Shown here piece by piece: positions 9,638 to 18,700 of a stretch of DNA of 64,000 nucleotides. The stretch is from Gynurincola endophyticus (GTDB lineage Bacteria; Bacteroidota; Bacteroidia; Chitinophagales; Chitinophagaceae): contig NZ_RCWL01000011.1 in the NCBI RefSeq assembly GCF_003991195.1, positions 1-64,000 on the forward strand, written 5' to 3'. The notes beneath the pieces are model-generated. The model was not told where the DNA came from and ran no database searches. It saw only the letters and a list, made by a program, of their open reading frames with translations. Numbering within the stretch: the stretch's first letter is position 1; every line of letters starts with the position of its first letter. The translations under genes and the position numbers were made by a program.

Positions 9638-11143
9638 ATGAGAAATGCTAAATTTCTATGGCTGTTATGTTTCGGATTCATTTTTATCTTCTCCTGTAAA
9701 AAAGAAGAAGGCGAAAATATTAATTACACGGTATTAACAGAAGAACGTATTCTGGGTGTATCCAAGCAAAGTGCAATTACAGATACCGATATAGAGTCGC
9801 TCCAAAGGTTGATTGAAGACAGGGTTACCGATGCGGCGGCACAACAGAAATTCAGAGAAATGTTAAACAGTGTGATACTATTAAAAGACATTCTCCCTCT
9901 GATCGAACAACTGAGAATTAATGAGGAAATTAATTTTCTGGAGAAGTATGAGCAGGTTTACCAACTGGTAGAATCTATGACAGACCTCATTCCAAGAAAA
10001 TCAATATTACTCAAAGAGCTGGAAGATAACAAAAACGGTTACGATAATTCTGAAGTATTATTTTCCACCTCTTTCGCGGAAGGAATGGACTTCTGGCTCA
10101 ATTATGCCTATGGCATTAAAGCAATTCCCGGAAAAGATTATATAGCCTTTTTAAGATCAGACATTGACAAGGTAGATAGTATTTCCGGTTTTTATATGTC
10201 TTACAGCGATTTAAAGAAGTTCACTTCACTGAAAGTCATGAATGCTATCGTTATCGAGGATAATTTAGCTGAAGTCAACCTGAATAAATTCACAGAGCTC
10301 CGTTCATTAACCATTGAACTGAAGCAAAACACCCGTCTGATCATCGACAGTTGTGTTAATCTGAAATCTATTAATGTAAGAGGAAAGAATGCGTTCACCA
10401 GATTAGACCTGAATGATGTTTTGCCATTGCTGACTTATCTTCGATTAGAAGTAGACAGTCTAAAAGCTGTATTTGCAGAAAACAAGCCAGCACTTGAAGA
10501 AGTCAGAATAGGTGAGTCAACAGCAATGATGTTAGATTCTGTGGTAATAGGAGGCAATCATAAAACTCAGGTGATAGTCAATTCTGCCGCACATGAAATG
10601 TCTTATTTTAAAGCAGAAAAGATAAAACTCTTAATGCTATCAGGACGTGCTGAAGGAGATCTATATCCGGGTACACCTTACAGACAACAACTGAACACAA
10701 AATTAAGAAAAATTGATATCAGCAATAACCCCGAACTGGAGGTGTTAAGCTTAACAACTATTAATTTTTCTAACGCGACAGATATGGCTGGTTTCAAAAA
10801 ACTATCCGAGCTCAATGTTTCTTTCTGTTCTTTTAATTCTCATGATCCGCAGTACAGAGAGTTCAGCTCAGACCTCCTTCCTAATTTAGAAGAACTAGAA
10901 AGCCTGAAATATTGTTACTTAGACGGAATCAGATGGCCGGAAAACCACACTCTGGATCTACGGAAGGCCAAAAACCTGTATTTCGCATGGTTACATGGTG
11001 AAGTAGGAGACTGGGAAGGATCTTATACCGGAGGAAAAATTCAGAAGTTAATATTAACCGAAGGAACCCAGAATAATCAGAGCCAATGGGGTGATTCATT
11101 CTTCATCTTCCCTGATAATATTCCAATTGAATACGTTAACTAA
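9638..11143 (+). CDS. Leucine-rich-repeat-like lipoprotein, partner of the TonB receptor
   Basis: A 501-residue lipoprotein: lipobox FIFSC with Cys20 followed by KKEEG, as in Bacteroidota outer-membrane lipoproteins. Residues about 60-130 are helical. Residues about 195-480 carry irregular leucine-rich-like units (FTELRSLTIELKQ, CVNLKSINVRGK, LRKIDISNNPELEVLSLTTINF, FKKLSELNVSFCSF). It is 42 bases after the TonB receptor, so it is probably the surface-exposed ligand-capture partner, in the place that SusD has in glycan systems. It is not SusD-like in sequence. The ligand is unknown. A strong terminator follows at 11259-11288. Confidence 0.75.
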   Translation: MRNAKFLWLLCFGFIFIFSCKKEEGENINYTVLTEERILGVSKQSAITDTDIESLQRLIEDRVTDAAAQQKFREMLNSVILLKDILPLIEQLRINEEINFLEKYEQVYQLVESMTDLIPRKSILLKELEDNKNGYDNSEVLFSTSFAEGMDFWLNYAYGIKAIPGKDYIAFLRSDIDKVDSISGFYMSYSDLKKFTSLKVMNAIVIEDNLAEVNLNKFTELRSLTIELKQNTRLIIDSCVNLKSINVRGKNAFTRLDLNDVLPLLTYLRLEVDSLKAVFAENKPALEEVRIGESTAMMLDSVVIGGNHKTQVIVNSAAHEMSYFKAEKIKLLMLSGRAEGDLYPGTPYRQQLNTKLRKIDISNNPELEVLSLTTINFSNATDMAGFKKLSELNVSFCSFNSHDPQYREFSSDLLPNLEELESLKYCYLDGIRWPENHTLDLRKAKNLYFAWLHGEVGDWEGSYTGGKIQKLILTEGTQNNQSQWGDSFFIFPDNIPIEYVN

Positions 11144-11167
11144 GTTTAGTTCTCATACCAATCAATG

Positions 11168-11202
11168 AGCCGCAGTTCTATTACCAGATGTTTCCTGCGG
11201 CT
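11168..11202 (+). terminator. Hairpin after the LRR-like lipoprotein gene
   Basis: Eight-base stem AGCCGCAG / CTGCGGCT around a 19-base loop, followed by GTTATTTT. It begins 25 bases after the stop. The loop is long, so it is weaker than the hairpin at 11259-11288. Confidence 0.4.
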
Positions 11203-11258
11203 GTTATTTTCCCCTGCTTACATTAGTTCCCATACAATATTCCTTTTGAAAATTCCCG

Positions 11259-11288
11259 AAAGCTGTCATTTTTCAGAATGATGGCTTT
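11259..11288 (+). terminator. Rho-independent terminator of the fecI-TonB operon
   Basis: A 12-base stem with two G-U pairs (AAAGCTGTCATT / AATGATGGCTTT), a six-base loop, and a following T-rich tract (TGTTTTT). It lies about 115 bases after the last gene of the operon. Confidence 0.6.
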
Positions 11289-11395
11289 TGTTTTTATCCC
11301 CCATCTGCTCAAAGGCATATAAATTGCTGAACTTTAACAGATACATCCTAAAAAGGTCTTTTAAACAAAAATAAACCTGACCACCAGGGGTTTCC

Positions 11396-11431
11396 AATAT
11401 ATATTATTGATAATCAACAATAATATATATT
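11396..11431. repeat. Perfect 14-bp inverted repeat, AT-only core
   Basis: Arms AATATATATTATTG and CAATAATATATATT around an eight-base loop, 250 bases before the polyphosphate operon. It has no T-tract typical of a terminator. It could be a regulator site, a cruciform or an mRNA leader structure. Confidence 0.55.
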
Positions 11432-11681
11432 AGTATACGATTATAAGTTATAAATAAAAATGTAATTTGAACATTACTTGGCTTAACTTGGTTAAACAAA
11501 TTGAAAATGGTAAGTTGAAAATGAAAAATGGGGCGCATTAATAATCATTTCATCCTCACCCCTATTTCACTTTTCATGTTCATTTACTTTATGTTTCAAG
11601 CAGGATTTTATAGTAGAAAATATTAACAGCGTAAGTAAAGATTCCGGCTCAGGACTTTATCCGGCATCAAAAAATTCCTTT

Positions 11682-12851
11682 ATGAATTATACCACTATTG
11701 AAGCACATATTGAACAATATGTTAGAAACTATATCCAGCAACACACTGATGAAAAGCTTGTTTATCATAACATTTCGCATACGGAAAGAGTGGTAAAAGC
11801 CGCTAAAAAAATTGCCGACTATTATAAAATCACCGAAAAAGAAAGGTTTATTGTGATCTCTGCTGCCTGGCTGCATGATATCGGTTATTTCACCGATCCG
11901 CGTATGCACGAAAAAGTAGCAGCAGATGAAGCTGAAAAATTGTTGAAGTCACTCAATGTTGATCCGGAAACTATCCAACAGGTACAAGGTTGTATTCTGG
12001 CTACCAAAATGCCACAGGCACCAACTAACCTGTTAGAACAGATTGTGTGCGATGCCGATCTTTTTCATCTGGGAACCGATGACTTCTCCGAAACAAACAA
12101 ACTTATCAGAAAAGAATGTGAACTGATTCTTAATTACAAAATTCCGAAAGAAGACTGGCGCAGAAATGCATTACTGCTTCTCTCCCAGCACAAATATCAT
12201 ACTGACTTTTCAAAAAGTTTGCTTGAAAAAGGAAAACAAAAAAATATTGAAAAGCTGAAACAAAAAGAATACAAGAAAGAAGAAACTCCTGAAAAAGAAG
12301 TTCCGGCAAACAAACCTGAAAAACCATCAAAAGGTATAGAAACAATGTTCAGGATCACTTCAAACAATCACCAGCGTTTAAGTGATATGGCCGACAATAA
12401 AGCGCATATAATGATTACCACCACTTCGATTATTATATCAGTATTATTAACCGTATTACTAAGAAAACTGGAAGAATACCCACACCTCACAATACCTACT
12501 ATTGTTCTCTTAACGATTTGTGTAATTACCATGGTATTCTCTATTCTGGCAACGCGTCCATCCATCCCTTCAGGCAATTTTACTGACGAAGATATTCGTC
12601 AGCAAAAAACAAATCTGCTGTTCTTTGGTAACTTTTATAATATGCCGTTGATGGACTATAAGAGAGGAATGGAAAACATGATGAATGATGCGGGCTTTTT
12701 ATATGGCAGTATGATTCAGGACATCCATTCACAAGGTGTTGTACTGGGAAGAAAATATAAACTGCTCAGAATTGCTTACAATGTGTTTATGTTCGGAATT
12801 ATTGTATCCGTTATTTCGTTTGTGATCGCTTCCTTGTATTTTAAAAGTTAA
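11682..12851 (+). CDS. HD-domain phosphohydrolase fused to a Pycsar-type membrane effector domain (DUF5706)
   Basis: A 389-residue two-part protein. Residues about 25-175 are an HD-type metal phosphohydrolase: His33, the His65-Asp66 pair (AAWLHDIGYF) and Asp124/Asp126 (VCDADLFHLG) are in place. A charged linker rich in Lys and Glu (180-218) follows. Residues about 222-389 match the DUF5706/PycTM family (NNHQRLSDMADNKAHIMIT) with membrane helices near 243-260, 270-291 and 366-386. In Pycsar defence, PycTM proteins respond to cCMP or cUMP by damaging the inner membrane; HD domains commonly hydrolyse nucleotides. That the HD half removes the signal of the membrane half is my inference. No Pycsar cyclase is recognisable next door. 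It is three bases before ppk1 and leads that operon. Confidence 0.85.
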   Translation: MNYTTIEAHIEQYVRNYIQQHTDEKLVYHNISHTERVVKAAKKIADYYKITEKERFIVISAAWLHDIGYFTDPRMHEKVAADEAEKLLKSLNVDPETIQQVQGCILATKMPQAPTNLLEQIVCDADLFHLGTDDFSETNKLIRKECELILNYKIPKEDWRRNALLLLSQHKYHTDFSKSLLEKGKQKNIEKLKQKEYKKEETPEKEVPANKPEKPSKGIETMFRITSNNHQRLSDMADNKAHIMITTTSIIISVLLTVLLRKLEEYPHLTIPTIVLLTICVITMVFSILATRPSIPSGNFTDEDIRQQKTNLLFFGNFYNMPLMDYKRGMENMMNDAGFLYGSMIQDIHSQGVVLGRKYKLLRIAYNVFMFGIIVSVISFVIASLYFKS

Positions 12852-12854
12852 TGT

Positions 12855-14873
12855 ATGTCAAAACGGTTTGTTCAAAGAGATATCAGTTGGTTATACTTCA
12901 ACGAGCGGGTATTAAAAGAAGCATCCAACCCTCAGCTGCCACTACTGGAGCGATTGAATTTTTTATCGATTTATTCTTCCAACCTGGATGAGTTTTATAA
13001 GGTACGTATACCGGCTTTACTCGCGATTGATCAGGTAATTGCTAAAAAAGAAAACAAACCGGATCTGAGTAATGCCTTAGTAGAGATCGAAGCACTGATT
13101 CAGCAACAGCAGGAATTATTCGGTAGCACGTTAGCTGTTATTCTACCGGCGTTGGAACAGAAAGGAATCAAATTTCATTATAAAGAAAAAAACATTCCTA
13201 CAGCAATTATTCCGGAGGCAAAAGCGTTCTTTTATCAGCATCTGCTGGCTTATCTGGTTTGTATTCCTTTAGAAAAAGAAAACAAATCCTTCTTTCCGGT
13301 CAACAACCAACTCTACCTCTTACTACAAACCTCTTCGAAAAACGAAACCGCTTATTATATAGTAAACATACCCAGTAATAAATCAGACCGCTTTTTTACC
13401 TTCAAATCAGCTAGCGGACATACTCATATACTTTTCATAGATGACCTTATTAAAGAGTTTATTGGCGATTTGTTCAATAACGAAACTATCACATATGCAG
13501 GTAGTTTCAAAATCACCAGAAATGCAGACCTTCAATTAGATGACGAGTACGAGGGGGATGTATTAGAAGAAATTGAAAAGCTGTTGCAACACCGCAATTC
13601 AGGTTTAGCAACAAGGCTCTTACATGCGCCGGATTTTCCTGCTGAAGCATTGAAGCAGCTGATCAGTTTTCTGCAAATCAAAAATGCCAATATTGTTCAG
13701 GGAGGATTTTATCATCACCTGAGTGATTTGAATCAAATAAAAATAAACGATGATACCCTATATTTTCCCAAATGGAAATACACACAGCACTTCAATGAAA
13801 AACTATTCGATACTTTATCGAAAAAGGATATTCTGTTAAATACACCTTTTGATTCTTATGATACTGTTCTTCAGTTTTTTAATGAAGCAGCTTTCGATTT
13901 TAATGTTAGTGAAATTTATGTAACACTCTACCGCGTTGCCAAAAAATCAGCCATTGTAGAATCACTGATCAGTGCTGCACAAAACGGTAAAAAGGTATAT
14001 GTACTCATTGAATTGAAAGCCCGGTTTGATGAAGAAAACAATATCAAGTGGGCAAAAAAATTAAAAAACGCAGGTGTTAAAGTAGTTTATACAAAAGCTA
14101 ATCTTAAAGTGCATGCGAAAACTGCACTCATTAAAAGAAAAGAAAAAAACACGGAAATTTTCTATGGTATTTTTGCTACCGGAAACTTTAACGAAACAAC
14201 TTCAAAATTTTACACCGATCATATTCTATTCACACAACAAAAAGAATTACTGGAGGAACTGCATTTACTATTCAGATTTCTTGTGCATAAAGACATTACT
14301 GCAAAAGATTTAAACTTCAGGAAACTCTTGGTATCACAGTTTCTGTTACAGGAAAAATTCTTCTCCCTGATTCAGCAAGAAATAGAAAATGCACAAAAAG
14401 GGCTACCTGCAGAAATATTTATTAAGCTCAATAACCTGGAAGAAAAAAAACTTATAAAAAAATTACAGGAAGCAGCAGAAAAAGGTGTTCGTGTTAAACT
14501 AATTGTCAGAAGCATTTGTTGTATTAATGCTGAATTTCATTCAAACATATCTGTTAGAAGAGTGGTTGATCGTTTTTTAGAACATGGAAGGATATTCCTT
14601 TTTCATCAAAATGGAAACCCACAAATTTATATCGGTTCCGCTGACTGGATGAATAGAAATATATACAGAAGAATAGAAGTATGTGTGCCGATAAGCGATC
14701 CGGAGATAAAAAAGAATATCATCAACCTGATGGATACCTATTGGGCAGATGACATTCAGGGAGTTCAATTAGCAGGTAACGGATCGAATACTTTCAGTTC
14801 CTCATTTCATCAAAAAGGATTCAGTGCGCAAATGCGTTTACAATCACTATTAAATGAAAAAAATAATGAATAA
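12855..14873 (+). CDS. ppk1: Polyphosphate kinase 1
   Basis: A 672-residue enzyme that reversibly polymerises the gamma-phosphate of ATP into inorganic polyphosphate, usually membrane-associated. The N-terminal domain has FVQRDISWLYFNERVLKEA and LSIYSSNLDEFYKVRI. The two phospholipase-D-like halves are at about 315-490 and 500-650. The phosphorylated active-site His is His420 (KVHAKTALI), and the second conserved His is His577 (DRFLEHGRI); ATGNFNE and GSADWMNRN are the matching Asn motifs. Length is near the usual 690. The conserved VRGxCC segment reads VRSICC. It follows the HD/PycTM gene by three bases and overlaps the next start by 20 bases, so translation is probably coupled. Confidence 0.95.
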   Translation: MSKRFVQRDISWLYFNERVLKEASNPQLPLLERLNFLSIYSSNLDEFYKVRIPALLAIDQVIAKKENKPDLSNALVEIEALIQQQQELFGSTLAVILPALEQKGIKFHYKEKNIPTAIIPEAKAFFYQHLLAYLVCIPLEKENKSFFPVNNQLYLLLQTSSKNETAYYIVNIPSNKSDRFFTFKSASGHTHILFIDDLIKEFIGDLFNNETITYAGSFKITRNADLQLDDEYEGDVLEEIEKLLQHRNSGLATRLLHAPDFPAEALKQLISFLQIKNANIVQGGFYHHLSDLNQIKINDDTLYFPKWKYTQHFNEKLFDTLSKKDILLNTPFDSYDTVLQFFNEAAFDFNVSEIYVTLYRVAKKSAIVESLISAAQNGKKVYVLIELKARFDEENNIKWAKKLKNAGVKVVYTKANLKVHAKTALIKRKEKNTEIFYGIFATGNFNETTSKFYTDHILFTQQKELLEELHLLFRFLVHKDITAKDLNFRKLLVSQFLLQEKFFSLIQQEIENAQKGLPAEIFIKLNNLEEKKLIKKLQEAAEKGVRVKLIVRSICCINAEFHSNISVRRVVDRFLEHGRIFLFHQNGNPQIYIGSADWMNRNIYRRIEVCVPISDPEIKKNIINLMDTYWADDIQGVQLAGNGSNTFSSSFHQKGFSAQMRLQSLLNEKNNE

Positions 14874-15729
14874 ATTTTTTACACTTTTTTCTTTTTTCAT
14901 ACAATTATCACTTAGCGGATGTGTAACAGTTCCTGACTATACATCTCCGGAACATTACGATCTGAACAACCCCCAAAAGTCATTCTTCCCCGAATCACTG
15001 AATGAAGTATCCGGTATAAGCTTCTACAATTTACAGGCAGACACTATATACGCGATACAAGATGAACTGGGCCGTTTATTTCAACTTCCTACCGGAAGCA
15101 AAGAAAACCAACACTATACTTTCGGTAAAACCGGCGACTATGAAGACCTTAGCATTGCCGGTGAAACCGTGTATGTTCTTAAAAGCAACGGTCATATTTA
15201 TCAGTTTCCTTTTCATCAAAAAAACAATCTTGATATAGATGCGGTACTGATTCACAAGCATCTTGTTGCTAAAGGAGAATATGAATCAATGTTTGCCGAT
15301 GCCACTAATAAACAGATGATCATTGTAGCCAAAAAACCAAAAGACGACGATCGTGAAGCTACTATAAAAGCTTTTAGAATCAATATGCACCAAAATGATT
15401 CACTTTCGCTCGATGAACCTTTTTTTATTGATGTAAGAGAAATTTTAAAAGATGAAACTTACAGCAAAACAAAAGAAAAAAAAATACGACCTTCAGCAGT
15501 TTCCCAAAACCCAGTTACCGGCGAATGGTATATGCTGGCATCCATCAATAAACTACTGATCATCTTCGATAATGAGTGGAAGGTTAAAAGCTGGTATCAC
15601 CTCTCCCCCAAACTCTTTAAACAACCGGAAGGTCTTTGCTTCGACCGGCAAGGTAATATGTATATTTCTAATGAAGGAAATGATATGAACGCCCCCACCC
15701 TACTAAAATTTCAGTACGTTTCTAAATAA
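14854..15729 (+). CDS. SdiA-regulated-like lipoprotein (YjiK-type beta-propeller)
   Basis: A 291-residue lipoprotein (LSLSGC, Cys near residue 22). The body reads as repeated beta-propeller blades: ESLNEVSGISFYNLQADTIYAIQDELGRLFQL, GDYEDLSIAGETVYVLKSNGHIYQF, and near the end QPEGLCFDRQGNMYISNEG. This is the pattern of the SdiA-regulated (YjiK) family, whose function is not established; related propellers bind or cleave phospho-compounds. The start chosen overlaps ppk1 by 20 bases; an in-frame ATG at 14866 would remove four residues and is equally possible. It sits between ppk1 and the metallophosphoesterase gene in the same operon. Confidence 0.8.
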   Translation: MKKIMNKFFTLFSFFIQLSLSGCVTVPDYTSPEHYDLNNPQKSFFPESLNEVSGISFYNLQADTIYAIQDELGRLFQLPTGSKENQHYTFGKTGDYEDLSIAGETVYVLKSNGHIYQFPFHQKNNLDIDAVLIHKHLVAKGEYESMFADATNKQMIIVAKKPKDDDREATIKAFRINMHQNDSLSLDEPFFIDVREILKDETYSKTKEKKIRPSAVSQNPVTGEWYMLASINKLLIIFDNEWKVKSWYHLSPKLFKQPEGLCFDRQGNMYISNEGNDMNAPTLLKFQYVSK

Positions 15730-15737
15730 TTATCGGT

Positions 15738-18700
15738 ATGTCAATAAGGAAATCAATATTACTGTTACTGATTCCGGTACTTTGTCATATTACTTTAAAT
15801 GCGCAGAATAGTATTGCCAAACGTATCATCTTTATCGGTGATGCCGGTGAAATCAATCTTATACAGAAAAACATTATTCAAAAAGCGATTCATGAGTTGA
15901 TTGCCGGTAAAACACAGGTAGTATATCTGGGTGACAACATTTATTCCGACGGCATGAAACTGCCCGGTGATCCGCAGGAAACACATACACAAAATATTCT
16001 TACTGCACAATTCAAACCGTTCAGGGAAAGGCAGGTTCCCGTTTACTTTGTTCCGGGAAACCATGATTGGGATCGTTCCGGGAAAAACGGCCTCGAAAAA
16101 ATTCAGGCGCAATCCGCTTTTTTGGAGTCTCAGAATGATAGTTTGCTTGCATTGGTACCAGCCAATGGATGTCCTGACCCTGTTGTACAAAAAATAGCTC
16201 CCGGCGTTACCATGATCTACCTTGATACCGAATGGTGGTTATTTCCTTATTCAAAAGCCAATGAAAACAACGACTGCGATTGTACAACTCCCGAAGAAGT
16301 AAGTCTACGCTTGAAAGACCTGGTATATCAACATAAAAATGATAAAATTATCCTGGCAGGCCACCATCCCTTTGTTTCTTATGGAAACCATGGCGGGCAT
16401 TTTTACTGGATGGATCACCTCTTTCCGCTCAGAGCCGCTAACAAAAAAATGTATATTCCTCTTCCTGTAGCGGGTAGCCTGTATCCTTTACTAAGAAAAA
16501 CTATTTCTCATCCGGAAGACATTGCACATCCTCGTTATAAAAACATGATCCGTCAGATTACTACTGCATTTGAAGGCCATAACGACTGGTTATATATTGC
16601 AGGACACGAACACGGATTACAATACATCCAACGCGGTAATCTGACGCAACTGGTAAGTGGTGGTGGTTCGAGAATCGACTATGTAAAAAAATCTAAAAAA
16701 GCTTTTTATACTTCGCATCATGCCGGTTTTGTTACAATTGATCTTTTAACCGATGGCCAGGCAGTATATACTTTTCATAGTTTAGAAAAAAATACCTGGA
16801 AAAAAACAGCTTTCCAACAACCAGCTATAGCAATAAAAAACAGTATAGCCGATTATCAATTCAACCCTGTTAATAGTGATTCGGTACAGATAACACTGCA
16901 ACCTTCATATGACCAAAAGAGCAATTTCCATCGTTGGTTATTCGGAGAAAATTTCAGAAAAGAATATGCTACACCTGTGCATTTACCGGTATTTAAAATT
17001 TCTGCTATAAAAGGCGGATTAACACCTACACAACGTGGCGGAGGAATGCAGTCTGTTTCTTTAAGATTAGTAGACAAAGAAGGAAATGAATATGCGCTCA
17101 GAAGTGTTCTGAAAAGAGCGGAAACTGTTTTACCGGAAGGTTTAAGAAACAGTTTTGCAAAAGATTGGGTAGATGATGCCATGAGCGCGCAGCATCCTTA
17201 TAGTGCTTTGATTGTTCCCCCGCTGGCAAAAGCTATCGGAGTACCACATGCCAATCCCGTAATCGGTTTTGTTTCAGCAGACGCTACCTTAAACCAATAT
17301 AACTATACTTTTGCAAATACGGTCGCCTTACTGGAAGAAAGAAACCCGCTGGGAAAATCAGACAATACCCTGAAATTTTTAAAAAATATACAAAATGACA
17401 ATGATAATCGTTTTGATGCAATTACTTTTTTCAAGTCAAGGATACTCGATGTATTAATCGGTGACTGGGATCGTCATGAAGATCAGTGGCGATGGAAAAA
17501 TTTATCAGCCAAAGGTGAAGATAAATTTTATGTGGATGTGCCCAGAGACAGAGATCAGGTTTTCCATGTTACGGAAGGTTTATTTCCCAATATCATGTCG
17601 CGCCCTTATCTGTTACCAACTTTTCAGGGTTGGAGGGGTGATATTCCTTCTATCAGGTATTCACTCTTTAAATCTAATTTTCTGAATGCACACCCTGCTT
17701 CGCAGATGAGCTGGAAGCAATGGGAAGCTCTTGTTACAGAAACCATTTATCAACTCAACGATACCGTATTGAATGCTGCTATTTACCAGCTTCCGGCCGC
17801 TATTTATAATTTAAGAGGAGCTGATATCACTAAAACGCTACAAAACAGAAGAGATGCCCTATTACCTGCCTTCAAAGAATTTTATCAATTCATTCATAAA
17901 AAAGTAGATGTCCGTTTGAGCGACAAACACGAAAAAGTAAACATTACACAAAACGACAACGGCGATATTCATCTGCTGGTACAAAAAATCAATAAAAACG
18001 GAAAACTCACCGATACACTGTTAACTCATAACTACGAATCAGCTGTTACAAAAGAACTCAGAATCTATCTGTCAAAAGGCGATGACAGCGTATGGATTAA
18101 TACACCGGATCCCGGCATGAAAATCAGAATTATCGGCGACAAAGGTAAAAACAATATTTTTGTAAAAGATGCTTCTAAGAAAATTCATTATTATGGCCAG
18201 CCAAAGCATACCAACCTTGAAGGTAGCTATCAACACATCTCAAGACATTTAAGAAACAATAAGAGTATTTCTCTTTTTGAACCGGTGAACCTGTACAACT
18301 TCTGGGCACCATCTTTTGATATCGGTTTAAATGTTGACGACGGACTTATTTTAGGAACCGGCTTTACCTACACACATAAAAGCGGTTTCAGAAAACTTCC
18401 ATTTACTTATCAACAAAGCTTAACACTCGCACATTCTTTTTCTACAAATGCTTACCGTATTAAATACAGGGGCGAGTGGACAGAAATATTACACAAAACA
18501 AACCTGGTATTACAGGCCAATATCAAAGCGCCGAATAATACAATTAACTTTTACGGGCATGGTAACGAAACTTCATTTCAAAAATTTGAAGGACATAAAA
18601 GGTTTTACAGAGCCCGCTATTCTATTTACAATATAGACGCTTTGTTGAAATGGAATTCAGGAAAAGACATTTCTTTTTCAGCAGGCCCTACTGCTCAGTT

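Larger units (their letters stand above)
11144..11681. other. Intergenic region with terminators and a long palindrome
   Basis: About 540 bases without a gene. The left part has two hairpins (11168-11202 and 11259-11288) that end the fecI operon. The middle has a perfect 14-base inverted repeat (11396-11431). The right part, to the HD/PycTM gene at 11682, is AT-rich and holds the unidentified promoter of the polyphosphate operon. Confidence 0.6.

Noticed and set aside
11682-12851. A complete Pycsar defence system
   Set aside because: No clear pyrimidine cyclase is next to the PycTM-type gene; the DIxxST motif in the GAF gene is too weak to claim one.
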